From: Chlorobiota bacterium
GTDB taxonomy: Bacteria > Bacteroidota > Bacteroidia > Bacteroidales > JAADJA01
Direction: 5' to 3'
Assembly (NCBI GenBank): GCA_013151015.1
Contig: JAADJA010000084.1
Location: 1 to 34,138, forward strand
DNA length: 34,138 nucleotides
In this document: positions 17,070-25,500 of the stretch, piece after piece
Layout: each line of letters opens with the position of its first letter
Numbering within the stretch: position 1 is the stretch's first letter
Position numbers and translations under genes: made by a program
Notes under the pieces: model-generated
Told to the model about the DNA's origin: nothing
Database searches by the model: none
Seen by the model: the letters and a program-made list of their open reading frames with translations, nothing else

Positions 17070-19604
17070 ATGAAAAAACTCTTTACATTAGGTATGCTGG
17101 TGTTTTTTACCAGCTTTGGGTTTATCGCCCGAGCAGATTATAATATTGAAAGCTTAGGGTTTCAATATATCAACAATACTGAACAAATGGGTCAGTCATT
17201 TACAACAGTTGGTGTCGGAGACATTGCTTCTATTACAGTATATAACTATGATGCGGGTATTATTAATACCGATTTAAGGATATATACAGGTGAAAGCATT
17301 GATCCTTTGAATCAAATTTATACTGAAGCTGTCACCTTTAATGGGCAGGGCAGCCATACGTTTACGTTAACTACACCCTTGCCGGTTAGTGCCTCTTCGA
17401 TATATACATTTGCATTTGACAATGCATACCTTGTATTTTCAGATGATATTTATGCTGGTGGCAATGCGTTAGTTCCAAGTCTGGGTGGATTCGTTGCTTA
17501 TGATTTGTATTTTAGTGTTGTAATCGCCACAGTTGGCCCTAATCCCGGGCAATGGACAGGCGCCATTGACAACGACTGGCAAACCGCCGGTAACTGGGAT
17601 GATGGGCTTGTACCTACGGGAGCGGTAAATGTGACTGTCCCCACAGGTTTAACGAATTATCCTCTTATAAATGAAACAGGTGACGTCTGTTTGGGAATGT
17701 CCATAGAAGCAGGGGCAAGTGTAACTATTGTAACCGGAGGTGAACTTTCTGTTGGCGCTAACCTTAACGATAATGGTTCGTTTATTATGAATGACGGGAT
17801 ATGCACAATTACCGGCGACCTGAACAATAACGATGCGACCAATGCGCTTGTTGACATCAACGGCGGCACACTTACCATTGGAGGTGGCTGGTATCAAACT
17901 GGATATTTCAGTTTTGCGAGAGGTTCTTTCCAGCTTTCAGGTGGAACTATCGATGTAGCAGCCGATGTTGTCTGGTATGATGCAAATGGAACAAGTTTAA
18001 TGGACGGCCCTTTTTATATGACCATCGGTGGTACTTTCCAGACAGAAACTGCCCTATTCGCTTCCATTACCAGTGGTACTGTTGAAATGACAGGAACTGA
18101 TAGCGGTGGGGGATTTCTTCTTTCCCCATCGGGTTCAGCTTTTACAGTATGGAACCTGGTTGTTTCCGGTGGAGACTATATTACCACCAGGGATGCAGAA
18201 AACAATGATTTCGTTGTTTTGGGCGGCTTTGATATCACAGGCGGAAGTGTTACCACTGAAAATTTAACCGGTAATTCAGCTACTTTTACCGTTGGCGGAA
18301 GTTGCTCTGTTGGTGTTGGAGCTAATCTTACTGCAAATGTTCTAACCGCATTCAATGTAAGCAGTAATATGGACTTGGCTTCTACTACAGGCGGATATGC
18401 ATCATTGCTCGATAATGGATTGATTACCGTAACTGGTTTTCAAACAATTGGTGCAGGCATGACAAATGGCTGGCATACCATGTCAGCCCCTGTTGCAGGT
18501 TTAACATCGGGCTGGTTTACAGGTTTGTATTTACAGAACTTTGATGAGACTTCCAATACCTGGAATGATATTGTCCCTGCTACCGTTCCATTGGATCCCG
18601 GAACCGGATTTGCCTATTATGACGCAATCGGCGGAGGTTTGTATATGGGTGCTTATAATACCGGTACGATCACCAACTCTTCACTTACCCGTAACAACCT
18701 TGGATGGAACATGGCAGGAAACCCTTACCCATCAGCCATTGACTGGGATGCTGCAGGCGGTTGGACAAAAACAAATGTTGCCGATGCAACTTATGTTGAA
18801 GATGGTGGTTCATGGGCAACATGGATTGCAGGTGTCGGGACAGGAAATGGCTCTAACCTCATTGCCCCCGGACAAGGCTTCTTCGTTGAATGTACAAATG
18901 TAGCCGGAGGTACTCTTGAGTTTACCGATGCTGTCCGTACACATTCGCGCACCCCATTCCTAAAATCAGAAGTTGCCGATCTGTTAAAAGTAAAAGTAGA
19001 AGGCAACGGTTATGCTGATGATTTGGCTATCCGTTTCCTCGATGACGCAACCGAAGGATTTGATTTCAACTACGATGCGCACAAAATGTTCGCATACAAT
19101 GTTGAGATACCCCAGATTTATTCCATGGCAAACGGATATATGGCCATCAATGCACTTCCTGCTACTGCGATGGTCCCTGTTGGATTCCGTACGGCAATCC
19201 CCGGCGAATTCACCATCAGTGCCATCGAAACAAGTGAATTCAACGATGTGGTCCTTGAAGACCTTTTCACAGGTATTCAAACTGACCTGATCAGTGATTC
19301 ATATACTTTCACCGGGACTGTTGATGACAATGAAGACAGGTTCATAATCCACTTTACCCCACTGGCAGTTGGTGACAACCTGAAAGATGTTTCAAATATC
19401 TATTCCTATCATAAAAGCATTTATGTTATTGTTCCCGAAAACACCAAAGGTTACATTACGGTTTACGACATGATGGGAAAAGAAATTGCCAATTCAGCTA
19501 TCAACGGTACGTTCAACACAATCACGCTCGAAAAGAGTGCCTATTATGTCGTGAAAGTACTCAGCAATGAAAATATGACAACGGAGAAAGTTTTCATAAA
19601 ATAA
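17070..19604 (+). CDS. T9SS-exported surface protein, cassette copy 2
   Basis: 844 residues. Signal peptide 1-22 (...FIARA). An N-terminal beta domain (about 24-150, QSFTTVGVGDIASITVYN), then the W-rich module (158-180, WTGAIDNDWQTAGNWDDG) also found in the protein at 12284, followed by a repetitive Gly/Thr/Asn-rich beta stretch (about 200-455, probably a beta-helix or strand-loop-strand array). The C-terminal 380 residues (WHTMSAPV..., GWNMAGNPYPSAIDWDAA, LEDLFTG, DRFIIHF) are homologous to the end of the first copy, with the T9SS sorting domain at about 774-844. The last 27 residues are identical to copy 1. There is no FN3 or cleaved-adhesin domain, so the two copies present different N-terminal modules on a common scaffold. 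No enzymatic motif is seen. Confidence 0.87.
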   Translation: MKKLFTLGMLVFFTSFGFIARADYNIESLGFQYINNTEQMGQSFTTVGVGDIASITVYNYDAGIINTDLRIYTGESIDPLNQIYTEAVTFNGQGSHTFTLTTPLPVSASSIYTFAFDNAYLVFSDDIYAGGNALVPSLGGFVAYDLYFSVVIATVGPNPGQWTGAIDNDWQTAGNWDDGLVPTGAVNVTVPTGLTNYPLINETGDVCLGMSIEAGASVTIVTGGELSVGANLNDNGSFIMNDGICTITGDLNNNDATNALVDINGGTLTIGGGWYQTGYFSFARGSFQLSGGTIDVAADVVWYDANGTSLMDGPFYMTIGGTFQTETALFASITSGTVEMTGTDSGGGFLLSPSGSAFTVWNLVVSGGDYITTRDAENNDFVVLGGFDITGGSVTTENLTGNSATFTVGGSCSVGVGANLTANVLTAFNVSSNMDLASTTGGYASLLDNGLITVTGFQTIGAGMTNGWHTMSAPVAGLTSGWFTGLYLQNFDETSNTWNDIVPATVPLDPGTGFAYYDAIGGGLYMGAYNTGTITNSSLTRNNLGWNMAGNPYPSAIDWDAAGGWTKTNVADATYVEDGGSWATWIAGVGTGNGSNLIAPGQGFFVECTNVAGGTLEFTDAVRTHSRTPFLKSEVADLLKVKVEGNGYADDLAIRFLDDATEGFDFNYDAHKMFAYNVEIPQIYSMANGYMAINALPATAMVPVGFRTAIPGEFTISAIETSEFNDVVLEDLFTGIQTDLISDSYTFTGTVDDNEDRFIIHFTPLAVGDNLKDVSNIYSYHKSIYVIVPENTKGYITVYDMMGKEIANSAINGTFNTITLEKSAYYVVKVLSNENMTTEKVFIK

Positions 19605-19613
19605 AAAATTCTT

Positions 19614-19655
19614 CCCCTGCGGTCACACTGAGCTTGTCGAAGTGGGGTACAGGGG
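19614..19655. repeat. Palindromic element in the cassette-2 spacer, with TGAGCTTGTCGAA (copy 2)
   Basis: CCCCTG (19614-19619) and CAGGGG (19650-19655) enclose the dispersed 13-mer TGAGCTTGTCGAA (19629-19641). It occupies the position held by the C-rich palindrome in the first cassette. Confidence 0.55.
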
Positions 19656-19697
19656 AGGATATAATTAACTGATTTAGAAACTTAAAAATATACAGAT

Positions 19698-19941
19698 ATG
19701 AAAAAAGCATTGAAATCACTCTTCGTAGCGGGATTGTTCCTCGCTTTACCTTTGTTTTCCCTTGCCCAAACACCCCCGCACCCAAACGGTGGCGGCGGAC
19801 CAGGTAGCGGGACCAGGTAGCGGGAACACACCGGTTGGCGGTGGCGCACCCTTAGGTGGCGGCCTTATCATTATGATGGTAATGGGTGCTGCTTATGGAG
19901 CAAGGAAAGTCTATGATTTTCGTGGAAATAACGAAGAATAG
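19698..19941 (+). pseudogene. Small secreted peptide with glycine-rich hydrophobic tail, frame broken by a 13-base tandem duplication (copy 2)
   Basis: Nearly identical to the gene at 15940: the first ~110 bases differ at one silent position. The start frame runs through the signal peptide and GGGGPGSG, then stops at TAG 19818-19820. ACCAGGTAGCGGG is present twice (19799-19811, 19812-19824). In the +1 frame the tail continues: SGNTPVGGGAPLGGG, hydrophobic LIIMMVMGAAYG, then ARKVYDFRGNNEE, ending at 19939-19941. The offset between the halves is +1, as in copy 1. The four base differences between the copies in the tail before its divergent end are all silent in the +1 frame. A terminator follows. 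Decay, phase variation and recoding are all possible. Confidence 0.7.
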
Positions 19942-19959
19942 CAAATAATAATTAAAGTA

Positions 19960-19996
19960 AAAAAGCTTTATCCAAATATTGGATAGGGCTTTTTTT
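19960..19996 (+). terminator. Rho-independent terminator after the second small peptide gene
   Basis: AGCTT-TATCCAA (19964-19975) pairs with TTGGATA-GGGCT (19979-19990, two G-U pairs), followed by a T-run (19990-19996). Its sequence differs from that of the cassette-1 terminator, but its place between peptide and lipoprotein gene is the same. Confidence 0.8.
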
Positions 19997-20020
19997 ATTC
20001 CCTGAATATTGAAAACACCG

Positions 20021-20410
20021 ATGAAACAATTGATATTTCCAATGGCATTTACGTGTTTCGTTTTCCTCCTTGCATGTAAAACGTCCCAACCGACCATCCA
20101 GGGCACAAATGGGGAAAAGACACGGGAAGAACTATTGCAATCGAAGGTCGATACCAACTCCCATGTTTATCCAATACCTATAAAAATAAGCGAAGCTACT
20201 TTGTACGCTCATAAGTCTGCAACTTTGTTTTGCAAAATGAAAGGATTTGACGACAAGGATATGTCTGATAAACAAGTTGCAGAGGATTATAATAAACTCA
20301 ATCAGGAATATTTACGGATTCAAAATAATATAAACAAAATGCCTCCGGAAGAGAAACTCAAGTATGAAAGCATTTTTAATAAAGAAATTAAAAAATGCAA
20401 TAAGAATTAG
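20021..20410 (+). CDS. Small two-cysteine lipoprotein, cassette copy 2
   Basis: 129 residues from the ATG at 20021; a TTG at 20009 is in frame but would put four extra residues in front of the signal. Lipobox FLLAC (Cys19), then KTSQPT. Mature part helical and charged, with C71 (ATLFCKMKG) and C126 (KKCNKN) matching C70 and C129 of the protein at 16415. Identity between the two is low although position and layout agree, so this pair diverged much more than the neighbouring small peptide genes. The ATG lies only 24 bases after a terminator; I see no clear promoter in that gap. Function unknown. Confidence 0.72.
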   Translation: MKQLIFPMAFTCFVFLLACKTSQPTIQGTNGEKTREELLQSKVDTNSHVYPIPIKISEATLYAHKSATLFCKMKGFDDKDMSDKQVAEDYNKLNQEYLRIQNNINKMPPEEKLKYESIFNKEIKKCNKN

Positions 20411-20582
20411 CACAGTCATACTTCTTCTATCATCATTGGTCATCTATTCCCAAAGATACCATAGCTTTTTCGGATCTTTGCATAGCCACCTGCGCTGGAT
20501 AACCGAAATTGACATCAACAGGTTTTTTGGATAACCTTGCGCCCCTGCCGTTTGATAGTGTTAAAAAAATTGACAGGTAATT

Positions 20583-20676
20583 CCTTGTTGGTGAGAACAC
20601 CAACAAGGGGCAGAGAGTTGGTCAGAACACCAACGATGGGCAGAAAGTTGGTGAGGACACCAACGAGGGGCATATG
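20583..20676. repeat. Three tandem 30-base units with hairpin GTTGGT..ACCAAC
   Basis: Units at 20587-20616, 20617-20646 and 20647-20676. Each holds GTTGGT, six bases, ACCAAC and a GGGGCA-like spacer. The first has an 11-base stem (20583-20593 with 20598-20608). There are no variable spacers, so this is not a CRISPR array. Otherwise the gap 20411-20766 shows only a doubtful 64-codon frame on the minus strand. Confidence 0.85.
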
Positions 20677-20766
20677 TTATGGTAGTTGGTTCTTTCAAAG
20701 GCGGGAAATATTTTACGACCTTCCATGTCCCTTCCGTACCATCATCCTTCGACATAAAAGGTTTTG

Positions 20767-22353
20767 TTATTTAACCAACATCATTTTACGTTTCAAATGG
20801 ATGCCTTCGCCAGTAAGCGAGAAATAATAAACACCAGGGGAAAGGTGGAAACGGCCTGCATCAAAATGCTCCACATATTTTCCCCGGGTGCGGAATTCAT
20901 TGTCGATCAAGGTGCTTACCTGCCTGCCGTACATATCATAAATGCTTAGGTTGACATTGCCCTCTTTCTGCAATTTGAAAGCAATGTAGGTGCTTTGGGC
21001 AAAAGGGTTGGGGTAATTGGGCTGCAATTCGGCAAGGGGCGTCATATCTTTTTCCTCTGTTCCGGTTGCGATAATGGATTCCGCATCCACAATGGCGGTC
21101 AATACACTTAGGTTTCCATTTTGCAACCTTGCCCAAATAGGCCTCACCACATTATTATGCACGGAAACATTTGTGTAATCCCCAAAAAACACGTTGTTCA
21201 TTGGAAGGAATGGTTCTTCGCTTACTTTGAAATTGATAAAACTTTCTCCGCCATCTTTTGAAAGGGCCATATACACATCCGTATTATTGTCAGTATAAGC
21301 ACGGCGATCGTACCAAACAAACCACAAATATCCGGTTGCCTGATCAATGGCCATCCAGGTAAAAAACTGCTGTTTACCAGAAGGGTCGTCATTTACCCTT
21401 TTAGCTTCGCTCCAGGTATTTCCACCATCAGTTGATTTTGCCATCCAAACATCCGTATCGTCTTCGCCATTTCGTTGGTCAGACCAGTTTATGTAGATAT
21501 TTCCATGGTAATCGCCTCCGCTCAAGTCACAAACGGTTATGGGCAAACCGTTGGCACGGCTGATCCCGGGGATCCCATAATCCCATCCATCCGGGATATC
21601 ACTCACAAATATATCTTCGTCCAACCAGGTTTCACCTTGATCGGTGGAGCGGTCAAAAACCAAGCCTTCGGGCCCGGCCCAAGCCACATATACTTCCCCG
21701 TTTGGGCCAACTGCCGGAACGGCCCCTTCAACGGTTTCATCACTGTCCCAAACATCCCCAGAAACCTGATTGATTTTTTGGGCTTCACTCCAGGTAGTAC
21801 CACCATCCAATGATTTTGAAAACATTATTCTTGAACTGTCTTCCGGTGTAACACTTCCCGGATTAAATGGTCCATAAACATCAAATTCTGTCCAGCTTAC
21901 ATAAATATTATTATTGGTCCAGTCCACAACGGCCCACTCCTTGTCCTGGACTTTGTTGCCATTTAGTCCCATATAGGAACCATCGTTCCAGGTTTGCCCA
22001 TTGTCCGTTGACTTTTGGCAAACAATACGATCAATGAAGTTTCCGGGGTACGGTGGAATGGACAAATGGAAAAAGTAATAACTCCCCGTAGTGTCAACAA
22101 TCAGGCAAGGATCGCCATAAACCCCGTTTTGCTGGGAAACCAAAGTCCCGGTATTCCATGTCAGCCCTCCATCATTTGAGGAATAAACATTATTGATATT
22201 TGCACCTCCCACAAGCTGATCCGTATTTTTTGGGTTTACATATATGGAAGGTTCTTCCGGAGAACCGGAGTTATCAATGACCACATTTTGATGCTGCGCA
22301 AAAACCGGAAAAAGAATTATGCTAAAAATAGAAAAGAGGATTGTTTTTTTCAT
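20767..22353 (-). CDS. T9SS-exported six-Asp-box (sialidase/BNR-fold) protein
   Basis: 528 residues: signal peptide 1-19, then a beta-propeller with Asp boxes (SxDxGxTW) at 59-66, 115-122, 181-188, 236-243, 307-314 and 365-372, spaced 50-70 residues as expected for one motif per blade; T9SS sorting domain about 443-528 (LQPNYPNPF...GVYYFSLTG). Asp-box propellers include sialidases, but the FRIP motif and the arginine triad are not visible, so sialidase activity is not supported; the protein may bind glycans or act on another substrate. It is oriented opposite to the cassette and downstream of the oxidoreductase gene on the same strand. Repeats of the GTTGGT..ACCAAC family lie on both sides. 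Confidence 0.88.
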   Translation of the reverse strand: MKKTILFSIFSIILFPVFAQHQNVVIDNSGSPEEPSIYVNPKNTDQLVGGANINNVYSSNDGGLTWNTGTLVSQQNGVYGDPCLIVDTTGSYYFFHLSIPPYPGNFIDRIVCQKSTDNGQTWNDGSYMGLNGNKVQDKEWAVVDWTNNNIYVSWTEFDVYGPFNPGSVTPEDSSRIMFSKSLDGGTTWSEAQKINQVSGDVWDSDETVEGAVPAVGPNGEVYVAWAGPEGLVFDRSTDQGETWLDEDIFVSDIPDGWDYGIPGISRANGLPITVCDLSGGDYHGNIYINWSDQRNGEDDTDVWMAKSTDGGNTWSEAKRVNDDPSGKQQFFTWMAIDQATGYLWFVWYDRRAYTDNNTDVYMALSKDGGESFINFKVSEEPFLPMNNVFFGDYTNVSVHNNVVRPIWARLQNGNLSVLTAIVDAESIIATGTEEKDMTPLAELQPNYPNPFAQSTYIAFKLQKEGNVNLSIYDMYGRQVSTLIDNEFRTRGKYVEHFDAGRFHLSPGVYYFSLTGEGIHLKRKMMLVK

Positions 22354-22426
22354 TTTTTATGTTTTAAATTTTTGGATTACTTTAATGACAAAGATTTAAA
22401 GGAAAGGGTTGTACTGGATTAATCAC

Positions 22427-22455
22427 TCATCCGATGACTTGGAGTCATCGGATGA
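22427..22455. repeat. 13-bp-stem palindrome upstream of the Asp-box gene
   Basis: TCATCCGATGACT and AGTCATCGGATGA pair perfectly around TGG. No T-run follows on either strand, so it is more likely a dispersed REP-like element than a terminator. Confidence 0.8.
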
Positions 22456-22486
22456 ATTAACAGACTGTTATTATCTAAGCTGCCCT

Positions 22487-22508
22487 TTGTTGGTGTTGTC
22501 ACCAACAA
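22487..22508. repeat. GTTGGT..ACCAAC hairpin, single copy
   Basis: TTGTTGGTG (22487-22495), TTGT, CACCAACAA (22500-22508). With the preceding TGCCC it matches the reverse complement of the tandem units at 20587-20676, so the family flanks the Asp-box gene in opposite orientations. Confidence 0.75.
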
Positions 22509-22517
22509 GATTATATA

Positions 22518-25500
22518 TTACTTGAACGCCTTCTCCAACAAACCATCTCCTCTTAATGATAAACGCTCAAAATATCCCGGCACTTCTTTCCCCATCAGTT
22601 TGTCAACATAAAGTTTGGCAAGATATTGCCCCAACATAAAGCCCTGTCCGCGCAAGCCAATGAAAAGGCCATTCTCGATATCAATAATCATTTTGGGTTC
22701 CACATAATAACCGGCCCAGACTGCCTGGAAGCCCGCCGATGAAAGTTTAGGGATCCAGTTAACGAAGTTTTCGGAAACAATTTCCATGAAATCCTTTGAA
22801 TTGATCTTTAGGTTTTTTTCAGCTTCAGAAGCTTCCGTTGCCGGGGAAGCACATCCAATGATTTGTCCGGTTTCTGCCAATTGTTGGCCATATACTGCCG
22901 AAAATCCTTTGTAAACCCTTCGATCAATAATCATGGGCAACGGGTTGTTGTCAAGTCCGAGCATGGGCAATCGGCGGGTAATAAATGCCTGGTGCTTTAC
23001 AGAATAGATACCTGTTTCCAAGCCAAGCTTTTTGGCAAATTGATTTCCCTGTGGCCCAAGGGCATTGATAAATATTTCCGTTTCGTATTCAATATACTTT
23101 TGCTGATGGTCGCGGACAAGGACAAAATATTTCCCATCTTCCTTTCTTACATCAATCATTTTGCAGTCTTCCTGCACTTCACCGCCATTGGTAATCCCAT
23201 TTCGCCTTATAAGGTCAATTACTTTTCCGGGCGTTGCCTGCCAACAATTTTTTGTAATCAGGGCAGATTGATAGGTGTTGAGCATGGGATTGATATTTGG
23301 TGAAATCTTCTTTTGAAAATCCCGGGGCTCCACCATTTCCGCATCCGACCAGGCCATGGAGGCTTCAAGTGCGCGGTACATTTCATCGTTGTGGGCAAAT
23401 GTTACATAGTTTATCAATCGGAAATCAATATTCTTTTGCTGTTGCAATTCTTTGAAGATTTCCAGGTTTTGTGTGGCGATATCCGAAAGCTCGGGCAGGC
23501 TGAAATTGGGCCTTCCCCCGGCAATATTCCGCCATGAAGCTCCCCGGCCATAATTTACCAGGACAGGTTTCATCCCTTCTTCGGCCAGGTACCGGAACAG
23601 AGCTGAGCCTCCAATTCCGCCTCCGGCAACGAGGGATTTTACTTTTCTCTTTTCGGTTTTTTGTTTATTATTGGCAATGATGATTTGTTCATGTACCTTT
23701 TTCGGATAGAGTTCACCCATGGAAACCTGGTTCGACATGGGGCCGCGTGGCGTGGCTTCCCCAACGATGGAAATCCCTTCGGGACGGATACTTTGTTTGA
23801 GTCGTGGGATGCACCTTTTACCACGGCAGGCACCCATCCCAAGGCGGGTTGTGTGTTTAATTTCATCCACGGAGATAAATTTCCGATCGCCCACCACGTC
23901 AAGTATTTCCTCCATCTTCACATCATCGCAATGGCAAACATAGGTTTCCGATTCTATCTCTTCCGCTTTGTGGAATTCGGGCATTTCAGGATATCTTTCC
24001 TTGATTACAAATCCTTTTACCTCCAATAATTTTTCCCCTGATTCATCAATAGCCTGAACCCGTGCAATATTTGTTTTGTTCTTCTTTTTCAATATTTTCA
24101 AGATAACCCCTTCTCCAAGTATTTCCCCGTCATTGTTCACCAAGTACACCTCTTCCCCTTCGTGCGCAACATATTCGATGGGGAGGAAAAGCCAGTTTTT
24201 TTTCAGGTTATAACCAAAAATGGCCAGGCCCGGACATTGGTAAACACATTCCATGCAGCCCACGCATTTTTCAAAATCGAGATGGGGGACGGTACTCGTT
24301 GACCTTTTCGTAATGGCACCGTGCGGACATGAAAACTCGCAAGGGTTACAGGCAAATCCGTACAGGCAATCAATCAGTACAAAAGGTTTTTGGAAAGCCC
24401 TTTTTGTTGTTGGTGTGAATGGCTGTTCAATTACCCGAACAGGATGCTGTTGCGAATCAATATATTCTTTTGAAACACTCAAATAATCATCATACGCAAA
24501 GGGAGTGCCCATTTGTTGCATGATTTCAAAGGCCACCTGTTTTCCCCTCAAAACGGCACTTGTCCCTTCGCCAATACGGATGGAATCGCCCGCACCAAAA
24601 CACTTTCTCCCAAATATTTCATAGCCTTTTATGAGCAACTGGTCATCGGCCACCAGCCCCGTACAAATATTTATGGCATCGATCCCTTCAAGTGTTTTCT
24701 CCGTTCCGGGAATGGCCTTGAAATTTTCACATTCGGCAATTACCGCTCCTTTGATTCCTGTGTGGTCGTCATTGGGAATGGCTTTCAGCAAAATATGCGA
24801 TAGCAGGATTGGAATCCCAAGGCGCCGGACCCGATTGGCCTGGACCGGGAAACCACCCTCATGCCCTTGTGCCTCGATAATGGCTTTTACATTTGCACCA
24901 GCCTGCATCAACTGATAGGAAGTGAGGTAACCAATATTCCCGGCCCCGACCGTAAGAATGTTTTTACCCAATAAGGTAAACTCGTTGTTCATCATTTTTT
25001 GCACGACCGCTGCCGTATAAACACCAGGCAAATCATCGTTTTCGAACATGGGCATAAACGGGACCGCCCCGGTGGCGACAACAAGAAATTGGGTATCCAC
25101 ATAATATATTTCCCCGGTGGCAATATTTTTTACGGCAATCCGGTTTCCTTCCAAGATATCCCAAACCGTTGAATTCAGGAAAATACCGCTATGGTCATCG
25201 CCTGCGAGGCTTTCGGCTATATCGAAACCGCGCATCCCACCAAATTTCTTCTCCTTTTCAAAAAAGAAAAACTGATGGGTCTGCATAGTGAACTGTCCCC
25301 CTATTTTGTCGTTGTTATCGATAACGATCGTATCAATATCCTTCTGTTTCAATTCTTCACGAACAGCCAGTCCGGCAGGCCCGGCACCAATAACCACAAC
25401 TGAGGTCTTAAAGACCCGGATGGCTTTTTCAGTTTCGGTTTTAATAGCCTGTGGCGAATAATCTTTGGGCACTTCTTTCACCTCTGTCACCTCGTCCACT

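Noticed and set aside
20583-20676. Possible short CRISPR array
   Set aside because: The 30-base units are directly adjacent, with no unique spacers, contain internal hairpins, and no cas genes are nearby.
20561-20755. 64-codon minus-strand frame (MSKDDGTEGTWKVVKYF...) just after the Asp-box gene
   Set aside because: Its first 30 codons look protein-like, but the second half is a translation of the tandem repeat; with no family and no promoter I do not call a gene. It could be a remnant.
20767-22353. Calling the Asp-box protein a sialidase
   Set aside because: Asp boxes show the fold only; the FRIP motif and catalytic Arg triad are not visible.
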